Below are positions 1 to 10,386 of a stretch of DNA of 64,000 nt, piece after piece. Each line of letters starts with the position of its first letter. The stretch's first letter is position 1. The stretch is from Dictyophora rubrovolvata. Its lineage: Eukaryota > Basidiomycota > Agaricomycetes > Phallales > Phallaceae. The position numbers and the translations under genes are program-made. The DNA lies in contig CP114127.1 in the NCBI GenBank assembly GCA_029959195.1, positions 930,001 to 994,000 of the forward strand. Direction: 5' to 3'. The notes below the pieces were generated by a model. It was not told the DNA's origin. It did no database searches and saw nothing but the letters and a program-made list of their open reading frames with translations.

Positions 1-1
1 C

Positions 2-1060
2 GCCTCATCCTCATCCTCCTCCAAAACCTCCATAACAGCAATCGCAGCAGGCGTAGCCGGTGTCGTCCTCGCTCTCTTGGCCGGAATTCTCATCTGTCTC
101 TACAGACGTCGCAAACAGCGCCGATCCAGACCCGGCGCAGGTGCGTACGGCGCTGTCGGCAACGGCAACCGACGAAGTAGATGGCAGAAAATTATATCAG
201 GTGGTGGTGGTGGTGGGGATGGTTTGTCTTCGGATGAGGAAGGCCTTCAAAAAAGAGTCGGTCGTCCTCCATCCCCCATGCTCGAGACATTCCGCTCTTC
301 GAGAGATTTGGAGGCTGAATATGGGTACGGTTTTATTCCGACTGAGAGTAAAAATTTAGGTGGAGGTGGGTTTGGCGGTGTATCCCGATCGGCTGTTCCC
401 TTTGCGAGTATACCCGGAGACGCGGGTAGAGCGAGTATAGACGACGCACGATCAAGCGATGACATGGATAGAGGATCGTATAACATCAACAATAACAGTA
501 TGCCGCCTACTCTTGCACCCGTAAAAGGTCTCAGTCCCATCGCCGAAGACGAATTCGAACCACGTCCTCAAATAAATAAATCACTCAGTCGCAGAACATC
601 GATACCAAGCATTTACTCAGCCTACTCTGACCCGTGGCAAACAGTCGACGACGACTACTACTACAATAGCGACGCAGAAGACGATCCCACCGGCGCAAAA
701 GCAGAACGCTTAAAAGCGAATCTGAAACTCAGCGCCAACGCCGGTGGTGGTGGGGGTGGTGGCAGGAAAAACACCACCGCGACCACTCGAACTCGCCGCG
801 ATACAACGGTGAGCGTGAAAAATATGTTGAATGACTTGAACGATGCTATTCGAACTGGGGCTGATGCGTTTGCTTGGAAGAAGTCTACGATGCCGTCTGA
901 TGCGTCGTCTAGTGGTGGTGGTGGTGGTGGTGGTGGTGGTAGACCCCCTGTGCCTGCTGTCCCAATGCAGTTTTTGTCCCCCAATAGTGCGGCTGTTGGG
1001 AGGAAACAGACTAGAGGGACCGGTCATAAACCTTCGAGGTCAACAGATGTGTTGATCTGA
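2..1060 (+). CDS. Partial glycine-rich single-pass membrane protein (3' end)
   Basis: The reading frame is open from the left edge of the window to a TGA at 1058-1060, so the 5' part is missing; 352 residues are visible. A serine-rich stretch is followed by one hydrophobic segment (visible residues 11-34) and then the basic stop-transfer run YRRRKQRRSRP. This suggests a type I plasma-membrane protein with an outer N-terminal domain that lies outside the window. The cytoplasmic tail is low complexity, with four poly-glycine runs, several serine-rich patches and many acidic and basic residues, and shows no catalytic motif. The layout resembles fungal proteins with a Ser/Thr-rich ectodomain, one membrane helix and a disordered tail (mid2/WSC-like sensors or orphan proteins). 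The ectodomain would be needed to name it. The membrane topology is seen; the sensor role is only a possibility. Confidence 0.7.
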   Translation, partial: ASSSSSSKTSITAIAAGVAGVVLALLAGILICLYRRRKQRRSRPGAGAYGAVGNGNRRSRWQKIISGGGGGGDGLSSDEEGLQKRVGRPPSPMLETFRSSRDLEAEYGYGFIPTESKNLGGGGFGGVSRSAVPFASIPGDAGRASIDDARSSDDMDRGSYNINNNSMPPTLAPVKGLSPIAEDEFEPRPQINKSLSRRTSIPSIYSAYSDPWQTVDDDYYYNSDAEDDPTGAKAERLKANLKLSANAGGGGGGGRKNTTATTRTRRDTTVSVKNMLNDLNDAIRTGADAFAWKKSTMPSDASSSGGGGGGGGGRPPVPAVPMQFLSPNSAAVGRKQTRGTGHKPSRSTDVLI

Positions 1061-1839
1061 TTTTTATTTTGAGCCGACTTTTTATTTTGAAAGAAGGTCC
1101 CCATTTTTTGTATATGTATTTTTGCTATTTTAATTATATTTAAACATTTTCTCAATCTCTAGTGCATGCTAAATGCTACACTTGTTAGTAACTAACTTAT
1201 TTTTTTAACAAACACGTACATTCGTTATTAAAGTAAAGGACCTTTTCTAAAAAAAAAATTTCCGTCAACTATACTTTTTATATAACAACCACAAGTAGCC
1301 GCAAATTGATTTGGCCTTCGCCTAATCATCGAGAGAATCCGGGGCCTATAACCTGTGAGAATTCGGACATATGTATGTAGCGCAACTAAATACAATTTTC
1401 CGTAGCAGCTAATAGAAATATGTCTATCAAGCGTCATCATTACTATGTATGTAACCCTTATGCTCCTAGAAAAAACGGACTTACCCAAATGTTTGTTAGG
1501 AAATACTGGGGAATGCTACATATTGGAAACATCCATAAACGCTAGGTTGACCGTCGGTGATACGTGTGATTCTGTAAGGATTCTATATGCGCATGGAATT
1601 GTGTTGTCAATGCGGGTGCATGCATGAATTGGACCTAGAACAATATGAGACTCACATTTACATAATGGAGTATGATATTCTGTGGTCCAGGAAGCTGTAG
1701 GATGTGGTAACGTTACAGGCGTGGTGTCGACGCTGTCTGTCGATGTTTTTGTTTTATTAGAGAACTATAATCCTATCCGTGTGTTGAATAGTGCGCGCTT
1801 TACCTAAATTGAGTTGATTGACTATTTGGCGGATTTTGA
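1061..1839. other. Intergenic, nothing recognised
   Basis: AT-rich DNA downstream of the membrane-protein gene. It holds T-rich tracts typical of a 3' untranslated region near 1060-1150. I see no gene or repeat here. Confidence 0.5.
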
Positions 1840-1930
1840 ATGTTCACGTCAACAATTGAACAGAGATGGGCGTTGATGCGGGTGCCATTCTTGAAGAATA
1901 GTGGTCGTTGTTGAGGATACTACCAAATAC
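1840..1930 (-). pseudogene. Remnant of small hydrophobic family Y gene (5' end only)
   Basis: On the minus strand, an ATG at 1888-1886 starts a peptide beginning MAPASTPISV, which matches the start of the family Y gene at 4749 (MAPASIPTSV). The frame meets a stop at 1844 after 14 codons. The next ~60 bases still resemble the 4.7 kb copy at nucleotide level but are not in frame. It is best read as a decayed end of the X-Y cassette array that occupies 1.8-6.6 kb. Confidence 0.55.
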
Positions 1931-2166
1931 CGACGGAGGATCAATAGAAAGAGCAAGAAAGGGAACAGTTGAAAATGTCGTTGACATGAATGAACGAGAA
2001 ATATAGATCACCAACACTGTGGATGCCATGGGCTGAGGGGAGGAGAGGGGGAGAATTTATTGGGTTGAAGAAAAGGGCGAGAAGAAAAATTTAAGGAAGA
2101 AAAAGTATTCGGTTTGAGGATTCTTTTATACATGTTACTGACTGGGAATCCCATGATTAATATCGT

Positions 2167-2266
2167 GCATACAATGAATATATCGAAGCGCACAATAAAT
2201 ATATCGAAAGTTCACAATGAATACATCGAGATGCATAATGGATATAATGAATATATATCGAAATTC
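2167..2266. repeat. AT-rich minisatellite of ~22-bp units upstream of family Y copies
   Basis: About four imperfect units resembling CACAATGAATATATCGAAG lie head to tail. Single or double copies of the same unit occur at 3301-3345 and 4870-4892, and in reverse orientation at 57776-57800, each time at the same place relative to a family Y copy. It is therefore part of the duplicated cassette and not independent satellite DNA. The adjoining string TCTCGCGATAAGTTGAGCA is also shared between 2303-2321 and 3391-3409. Confidence 0.7.
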
Positions 2267-2737
2267 GTTATATCATTTATTCACAATTTGTCTACATACA
2301 ATCTCGCGATAAGTTGAGCATATATATATGTTGAGGGATTTAGAGAGAACTTGAATGCGCTGGTAAGAGTAAGAAAAAGGAATCGGTCGTCCTATATAAT
2401 TACTAACAAATAACAAGTGTTTTTTTCCTCCTGCGTCCGTGTCCATGTAATATCTGCCTATTCTGAGCGTATTTAAGGACGCTCCATCTATTTCCGAGTC
2501 TATAATTTCAACAAGTATTGTTGAGAACGATGATGAGGATACGAAGAAAAACCATGATAAAAATCGCCCGAGTCCCATCGTCCCTGTATATTACTCGTGA
2601 TCCCCTTGGCCTCCAGAACGCGTGAACCCTAATACATGTATGCAATCGTCCGCTAATGTCGCATAACACTCCACTTACAATCTGGTCCGCGCATAGATGT
2701 CCGTGTGGGATGCAAAGGTACCGGAGAAAGAAGGGAT

Positions 2738-3250
2738 TTAGGAAAATTCGGTGGTGGTGGCGTTGGTGGTTCTTTTAACCACTTCTCCCATTTCTTCCCC
2801 ATCTCTGTTTCGAAGGACTTGCCTGCCAATCAGTGTGCTGCAGGAGCGAGTAGTTTTTCTCAACCAATGTAACGAAACCCCGACAGCTGCGGCCGTGCCT
2901 GTAGCGCGGGCCGCCTGGATAAGTGGGATCTCGACGGCAAGGGTGGGCGGGTGTGAAAGGTGTCGCAGGAGGGGCTGTCGCGGGAGGGGCGGGTGTGGGA
3001 GGGTTGTCCGTCCGGGAGGGTGTCTCCTGGGGCTTAGGTACCACAAGTAGTTTCACAATGAATTTCCCCGCTCCCGTCTTGGAAAACTTGTCCCATACCT
3101 GCCCGGCTATTAGTGTCAGTAACGAGCGGATGAGGAACATGGCAAACCCCACCGCGGCGGCCGTCGACGTCATCCACACAACTAGGAGAAGAGGGATTTC
3201 TAGATGCAGTAATGTCAAATTGAGGTTTGGGTTGACGATAACGGCCGCGT
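2738..3250 (-). pseudogene. Family Y small hydrophobic protein, decayed and internally duplicated copy
   Basis: Two family Y segments follow each other on the minus strand. The first (about 3240-2980) contains MTSTAAAVGFAMFLIRSLL followed by a basic and then a proline/threonine-rich stretch. The second (about 2960-2740), in another frame, contains EIPLIQAARATGTAAAVG then VSLHWLR. Both align with the copy at 4749. The start codon used there reads ATC here (the residues are KIATPN where the other copy has RMAPAS), and the two halves are in different frames. An open frame could still start at 3371, but the loss of the conserved start and the frame change argue for a relic. It lies downstream of the truncated family X copy at 3784-4330, in the same orientation, as in the other cassettes. 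Confidence 0.5.
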
Positions 3251-3783
3251 TTGGCGTAGCGATTTTCAAAGAAGGGAAAAAAGTTATTAGGTCAGATCCA
3301 TGTAATGAATATATCGAAGCGTACAATAAATATAGCGACATACATATCAAATGTATTATATCATTATTCACCTGGTTCTACATACAATGAGTCTCGCGAT
3401 AAGTTGAGCAAATTATGTATATGTCAATGGATTTAAAGAGATTAACTTGCTTGCAGAAAAAAAAACCCGGTGCTGACACTGCAGTGGATTTTAGGTGGTA
3501 CATGGCGTTCGCGGCCATTCTTTTCAAGAATTTATGAGTGAGTGATAATGACAACTATCAAGGAAAATCTTGAATTTGTGCGCCATGCGCTGCACAGTAA
3601 ATACTAAATACATACCCCAACTACTTCGACAGCAATACTTGTTCTTTCTCATACATGTCTCCAAAAAATAGTTTCATAACTTTATCCATATTGATGACAC
3701 ACGATACCATTCAGACTGTCAATGCCTTAGTCCGAAGAGTAAGTGTCAAGTAACAACTTCCGTCCTCGTTAATACATCGACGA

Positions 3784-4330
3784 CTAAAACAAACGGTGCT
3801 GTCGGTCAATATGTTGTCTAACATACAGTAAAAAAACGACTAACAAGCTATCCACCGTGTGACGGGAAAATGTCCAATAGTGTTTACTCGGTATGCCCCC
3901 TTTTGGGAGATCTACCGGCGTCGACATGTTGGTCGACCACATTGGGTGGCCCATGGCCGACCCCCGGGTAAAAATCTTTCTTTTGCCATAACGTGAAACT
4001 TCAAAGGACACATGAACTTTTTTTCCCTCCAAATTGATTTGAGAAGGTTTCAATGGATCTAGATATAACTTCCACTGTCCGAGTTGTCCGCCCTCGACTG
4101 AAAGGTACATTCCCCAGACCTGACCTTTAGGAAGAAATTACAGAATTAACAATCCAAACCAATTTCGACAACAAATAAATACCTCTAGCCACAAATTCTA
4201 TATCAACGAGCCCCGAAGCCAATCTCTGTGACATATCAGGAACAAACCACTTCATCTTGAACCCAGAACGAGTGTGAACCACTTCTAGAGATTCTGGGAG
4301 GCCGGAAGACCTTAAGCCTTGTCCGCTGTA
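3784..4330 (-). pseudogene. Family X gene, 5'-truncated copy (copy B)
   Basis: Only the 3' third of the family X gene is present. Reading on the minus strand from about 4328, the sequence matches the intact copy from its AKYIEIGHGLR segment, through GFKMKWFVPDM and a small intron, to WKLYLDPLKPSQINL and SRYGKRKIFTRGS. Matching introns and a final exon coding INEDGSCYLTL can be traced to about 3720. Everything 5' of the AQIS codons is absent: the sequence there passes straight into the 3' flank of the family Y gene at 4749-4312. This abrupt joint looks like the boundary of an unequal duplication or deletion. It has no promoter or start and is presumably non-functional. Confidence 0.7.
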
Positions 4331-4749
4331 CGATATTTGCGCCTTTTCCCACCGGACACTTGCAGGAAGAGTTGGTTCTGGGGATAATGTGTCAACATGA
4401 GCAGGCTAAATGGATGATCTACAGATACAGAATTATCACGCACATGTTCCCTAAACGGGGGGGTGTCCGATGTTTGTGGCGTTGTAGTCTGGCAGTGTGT
4501 GCAGAATGTGCGCGGATGCTCCGGGGGTTCCCTGAGCCACTTCTCAAGCTTCTTCCTTACGCTGGTGTCAAAGAACTTCTTCTTAAGTCGGTTCCCTAAT
4601 AAAATCCGCAACCAGTGCGGTGATAGTCCGACCCCAACCGCCGTGCTTGTAGCCCGGGCCACGTTGATCAGTGGGAATTCAACGACGAAAGCAGTTGGAT
4701 TGAGAACATTGACATTCACAACCGAGGTCGGTATCGATGCGGGTGCCAT
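4312..4749 (-). CDS. Family Y small hydrophobic protein of unknown function
   Basis: This is the only family Y copy in the window with both a start and a long uninterrupted frame (145 codons from the ATG at 4749-4747). I do not recognise the protein. Residues about 20-60 form a mainly hydrophobic, Gly/Ala/Val-rich segment with motif VEFPLINVARATSTAVGVG, then SPHWLRILL, followed by a strongly basic stretch (GNRLKKKFF) and a Pro/Thr-rich tail with EHVRDNS. The pattern suggests a membrane-associated helix with a basic flank; that is inference. It sits downstream of family X copy A in the same orientation. The last ~20 codons run into the truncated X copy B and are probably not part of the ancestral protein. 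An upstream ATG at 4773 is possible, but the paralogue at 1888 supports 4749. Expression is unproven. Confidence 0.45.
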   Translation of the reverse strand: MAPASIPTSVVNVNVLNPTAFVVEFPLINVARATSTAVGVGLSPHWLRILLGNRLKKKFFDTSVRKKLEKWLREPPEHPRTFCTHCQTTTPQTSDTPPFREHVRDNSVSVDHPFSLLMLTHYPQNQLFLQVSGGKRRKYRTADKA

Positions 4750-5218
4750 TCTTGAAGAAGAAGAAAAAATCATTAGGTTCAGGGTTTTATACCCGCGGAA
4801 AAGCGCCGTGTATTAAGGTCGAAAAAATTCAAAATAATGCCCGTGCTATAGTTATTCATTTTTCTGATTGATAGCACGCATACAATGAGTATATCAAAAT
4901 GTATTATAGCATTCATTTGCCTTGAACAGTAGTTTGTATACGCCGGACTTGTTAATTTACATGAATAATGTAGGACACTGCTTCAGTCTTCCGCTGTCAG
5001 AACGCGCAAAAGATGTTGCGAAGAGTGTTGAAACAAAAAAGAAACTATAAATAGAAAATAAAGTGTATTTTAAGTATGTCTCGAAAAAAAAAATTCCCCC
5101 GTGAATAAGAGAAAAGAAGAGACAACCATTCAAATTATTACAATGCAAAACTCCAAACTTTAAGTGTCAAATAACAGCTTCCGTCCTTGTTTATGGACCG
5201 AGGACTAAAAACAAATGG

Positions 5219-6338
5219 TCAATATGTCACCTGATATATTGAAAAAATGACCAACCATCCATCCACCATGCGACTACGTATTGTCCAATGACAGGTGTTT
5301 GGAATGTCTCCTTCGATAGGGAGATAATTCAGTGTCGGGATGTGGGTCGTATTCAGGTCAAACGCGGTCGAGTCCCGGCTAAAGATCCCCCCCTTGCTAC
5401 GACGTGAAACTCTTAAGGACCCATGAACACTTTCCCCCTTTAAATCGAGTTGAGAAGGCTTCAGTAGACATAATACTACCTTCCACCTCTTTGCCCTCAG
5501 ATCGAATGTACATACCCCAGACTTGACCTGCAAAAGGAAAATACCAGGATTTTCATGATACATTGAACTCGACCGAAGTTTTAACCATACCTCTTGCCAC
5601 AAATTCTATACCAATGACGACACCTAATTCCAACCTCTGCGACATGTCGGGAACAAACCATTTCATCTTGAACCCGAGAGAAACAGGAACAACCGTCACG
5701 GTTTCCTGAAGGGTAGTAGGAGGCGGCCGTAGTCCGTGTCCGATTTTTATATACTGCGCACGGGTTGTTTTAGGACGAGCTTGAAGCTGTCTCAAACTTT
5801 CTCGTCGGACTTGGCTGAAGAAATTGTTGAGACCTGTCGTGGCGCACGCTGAGTATAGCTCATCTCTGATAGCTTCAGTGAGAGGGAACTCGTCCAGAAA
5901 TATTTGAAGGAGGCGATGTCGTATGCTAACTTGTAGCAGGTCGTCCGATGGCGAGTGGAGAATTATCCAGGCTGGCAGAGATTTACCTTCTAGTCGGAAG
6001 TCATAAAACTGAACCACTGGACCAACGGATAGTTCGGTCTGTTTACTCGCTTCGATGCATTCGCGAATGGCTGTTATGATGCATGGTGACATCCTTTGAG
6101 CGTGGGAGGCAAGCCAAATGTGTCGAATCTGTAGCAAAAAAAAAGAAAAGGTCCATTTAATTCGAATCGCGGTTACGCCGTCTGGTAAACATCGAATACC
6201 ACCCACGAGATCAATGATTTGAGCTTTGAATTCCTCGACGGATTTGGAATCGTTGAGCTTTACCCCAAAATAATGGAAAAAGTCCCCAGCTTCACCGCAT
6301 TCGCATTCGCATTTATGATGGGACAGTTCAAGTTCCAT
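5219..6338 (-). pseudogene. Family X gene, copy A, probably inactivated
   Basis: This copy is collinear with the intact gene at 56146-57447. Exon 1 codes CECGEAGDFFHYFGVK, an intron of similar position follows, and exon 2 contains RHIWLASHAQRMSPCIIT, VQFYDFRLEGKSLPAWI and GFKMKWFVPDMSQRL. The promoter is also conserved, including a TATATAA box. Two lesions stand out. The ATG used at 56146 is deleted, leaving the later ATG at 6338. After the third exon begins (GQVWGMYI), a net 11-base difference shifts the frame, so translation would end about 35 codons on, while the old frame (LKPSQLDLKGESVHG) continues unread. A shortened protein cannot be excluded, but a recent pseudogene is more likely. 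No function is known for the family. Confidence 0.6.
6097..6104. other. Junction area inside family X copy A intron 1
   Basis: The first intron of copy A ends near here and keeps the T-rich acceptor tract seen in the intact copy; the exon that follows starts with the codons for IRHIWLASH. The shared intron position supports descent of the X copies from one intron-containing gene and argues against retroposition. Confidence 0.35.
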
Positions 6339-6768
6339 GTCCTTAGAGTCGAAAGTCGAGGGTTTTTCGGATTCTGATTGACGAGAAGAAATTGCTAGTT
6401 TGAACGGTAGGTTGAATTCAGAATCATGAAAGTATTATATACGGGCTAATGTAATCTGGAAAGGAGGCGGATGAACGGTTTAATAGTACCGGAATGTATT
6501 TGAACGATGGTGAGACATATCAGTCCTATCTTCAAGCCTCTGGAGCCCTTATAAGTTGTTTTTAAACTACTTCATCGAGCAGATAGAATGTCAATCTTCG
6601 AACGCGAACTTGAGCCTTGAATATTGAATCAACACCGACGACTCGCCGCCCACTCTAGCGCTAAAAACGCGTAACGTCGCACGAACACTCGCGGAGTCTG
6701 AAAACGCGACAACAACCGCCCTACCCTACTCAAGCTCAAGCGTCATCCTCTTAACAAAGAAACTATAC

Positions 6769-7560
6769 ATGTCGATTGTTTCAATCAAAAATGTTCGTGT
6801 AAGTTGGTATCTGATTATATTATAAGAGGGTACTTCTGTTAATCTATGCAGTTTTTAAATAACCCCGCGCGGTTTCTCGATCCATACCGATTTCAGGTTA
6901 CCTTTGAATGCATGGCTCCTCTAAAAGACGGTAAGAAGAAAAACTTCCTACCCAATTTCCGCGTCTACCTCAAGTTTTTTAAAACGAAATCTTCAGATCT
7001 CGAATGGAAACTCATCTACGTCTCATCACCGGACAACATGTCACTCGATCAAGAGCTAGATGACTGTCTCGTCGGACCGGTACCAGTAGGAATCAGCTCT
7101 TTCGAATTCCAAGGATCGCCCGTTCAGCCATCGCGTATACCACGGAACGACGTGCTCGGTGTTGCAGCGTTGATTTTGACAGGGAGTTATAACGATCAGG
7201 AGTTTGTCCGTGTTGGGTATTATCAGAATACGGAGTATGATAATGAGGAGATGCAGCTTAATCCACCGGAGAGTATTCAGTTTGAGAGGTTGGTTAGGAA
7301 TTTGTCGGATAAGCCGCGGGTGACGAGGTTTCATATCAAGTGGTGGGTTTGGGGTTTTCAAAGAGGTTGAATTGACGCTTGACGTTTGTTTGTTTGTTAG
7401 GGATGTTGTGCCACAGATGACTGCACAAGTTGCTGTTCAGGGTGGTCCTGCTCAATCTGCATCTGTTCCGTCAGCAAACGATTATGTCACTACGACTACG
7501 AGCACTGCTGCAAGTGCTACAAGCCCCGAGCGAGAGCCTAACGGAGTTGCTGTTTCGTAA
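6769..7560 (+). CDS. ASF1: Histone chaperone ASF1
   Basis: Four exons (6769-6798, 6852-6930, 6997-7342, 7401-7560) join in frame to give 204 residues. The protein binds histone H3-H4 dimers in the nucleus and passes them to CAF-1 and HIR during replication-coupled and independent nucleosome assembly. The conserved core is plain: MSIVSIKNVR, then NNPARFLDPY, FEC, DDLEWKLIYV, then DQELDDCLVGPVPVG, NEEMQLNPP and RVTRFHIKWD. The conserved core of about 155 residues is followed by a short Ser/Thr/Ala-rich tail, as in other fungi. The first exon codes only ten residues; its ATG is chosen because MSIVSI is the family start. It is divergent from family X copy A, with about 430 bp between them. Confidence 0.96.
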
Positions 7561-8009
7561 GGCTATTATGGCGTAGGAGTGTAGGATGGAGTAGTAGGGC
7601 GTCGGGTGCACTGTTGCCATCTCGGTGGGCTAGTCTTTGCGGGATATATATCAAAGAGTTTGTTGGCGCTGTACCACTGTTTTGTAGCTTGTAGTTTGTA
7701 AGGACGGAGCTGAGCACATGAAGTGTACTATAATCAGATATCTAATTGGAGAGCACGGTGGAACGTGCTTAGTGCTTAGTACTTAGTACTTGGTGCTTAG
7801 CCAGCCAGTGCTTAGTGATTACTAAGTAGTCTTTGTCATCTGTTTTTCCGCGACCAGCATCCCGTAGGGAATCCCAAAGGAATCCGATGGAATGGAAAAA
7901 CCCGGCTTACATATCAAATGATGTAACTGGCGCGCGGCTGTTCTTTAAGTACTGTTCGTCTTCGTGGCAATCACCCCATCTATTATCTCTCATCCTCCAC
8001 TGACAAAAT
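7561..8009. other. Intergenic between ASF1 and GAPDH; 7-bp tandem repeats
   Basis: It holds the ASF1 3' flank and the GAPDH promoter. At about 7764-7825 there is a run of imperfect GTGCTTA / GTACTTA heptamers. A CT-rich tract occurs just before the GAPDH start (7970-8000), as is common before highly expressed fungal genes. Confidence 0.6.
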
Positions 8010-9584
<1,575 letters not shown>

Positions 9585-10386
9585 ACTCGGAGCTTGGCTT
9601 AGTAGGCTGGTCTCGGTTATGATTGGGTTTAAAAATGAAACCACTGCTCCGCTCTCTCTCACAATTATGTTGTTGTTGTTGTTGCATTTATAGAAATCTT
9701 ATTAGTATTGTTAGAATGAAAAAGAATCACATTAAATATATGTATATGTATCTTCTTAGAGAGCGAGGTTCATTCTAATAGTGACAAATGCGAACACGTA
9801 GCGCGTAACTAATTACATATTACATTCATGGCCCGCTCTTTCTCTGAATGGCCATTTGTTCTTTCTTATACGTATCATGTGTTCTCATTAAACTACTAGC
9901 TGCAGTTCAAGTGAAGTAATCGATAAAGCAACATGCGTGTTTCCTGCTAAGCGATTGGTCCGTTGTCAATTTACCTAATCTCAGCTCTTGATCGTCGTTC
10001 TACTTACCTCAACATCGTCGCCGGCACTCTTGATAGCCTGCTCCATCTTGATTTCTTTGGTCCGTGCAGACCATCCTTCGGAAAACCCTATGCCCCGGAA
10101 TAAACATAGTACATACTAGAACGTGCATCGATGAACAATGATTCAGATGCCGGTGATGATGATCCTTGCGATCCTTGTTGTTATATTATTATTTCCTTGC
10201 ACCGCAACACCTGTTGTGACCGTAGCTCAGTGAAGCGGCTTTTTTTACTAACGATGGCCGGGCGCCTCGATTCGGTTAGATCAAATGGATATAAAGCCCC
10301 TCTCCGCTCGCCTTTAAACCACCCCATCACTTTCAGCTCTTCCACTACCTCTAAATACCCAATACTCGTCATTCCCAGCACCTATA
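9585..10386. other. Intergenic between GAPDH and UAP; possible short minus-strand exon
   Basis: On the minus strand about 10090-10008 there is an open segment coding GWSARTKEIKMEQAIKS and ending at a good donor (GTAAGT), with an acceptor at 9950 and a short frame beyond. I could not find a first exon or a family match, so it is not called as a gene. The stretch 10290-10380 is presumably the UAP promoter; a TATAAAG occurs at about 10292. Confidence 0.4.

Larger units (their letters stand above)
3290..6650 (-). repeat. Left arm of inverted segmental duplication (cassette X-Y array)
   Basis: Both coding and non-coding sequence match the segment at 55930-58435 in inverse orientation. Matches include the promoter (CCGTTCATCCGCCTCCTTTC at 6464-6483 in reverse; also at 56061-56080), all family X exons and introns, about 400 bp of 3' flank (GGTGCTGACACTGCAGT at 3470-3486; reverse complement at 57677-57693) and the family Y segment. 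The left side holds one nearly full and one truncated X copy in tandem; the right side holds one. No terminal inverted repeats or target-site duplications were seen, so segmental duplication fits better than transposition. Confidence 0.65.

Noticed and set aside
247-984. Minus-strand frames opposite the membrane protein, rich in Pro or Thr
   Set aside because: They are shadows of the poly-glycine (GGT) repeats of the plus-strand gene.
1840-6650. X-Y array as a DNA transposon
   Set aside because: No terminal inverted repeats, target duplications or transposase motif were seen, and the copies include promoters and introns.
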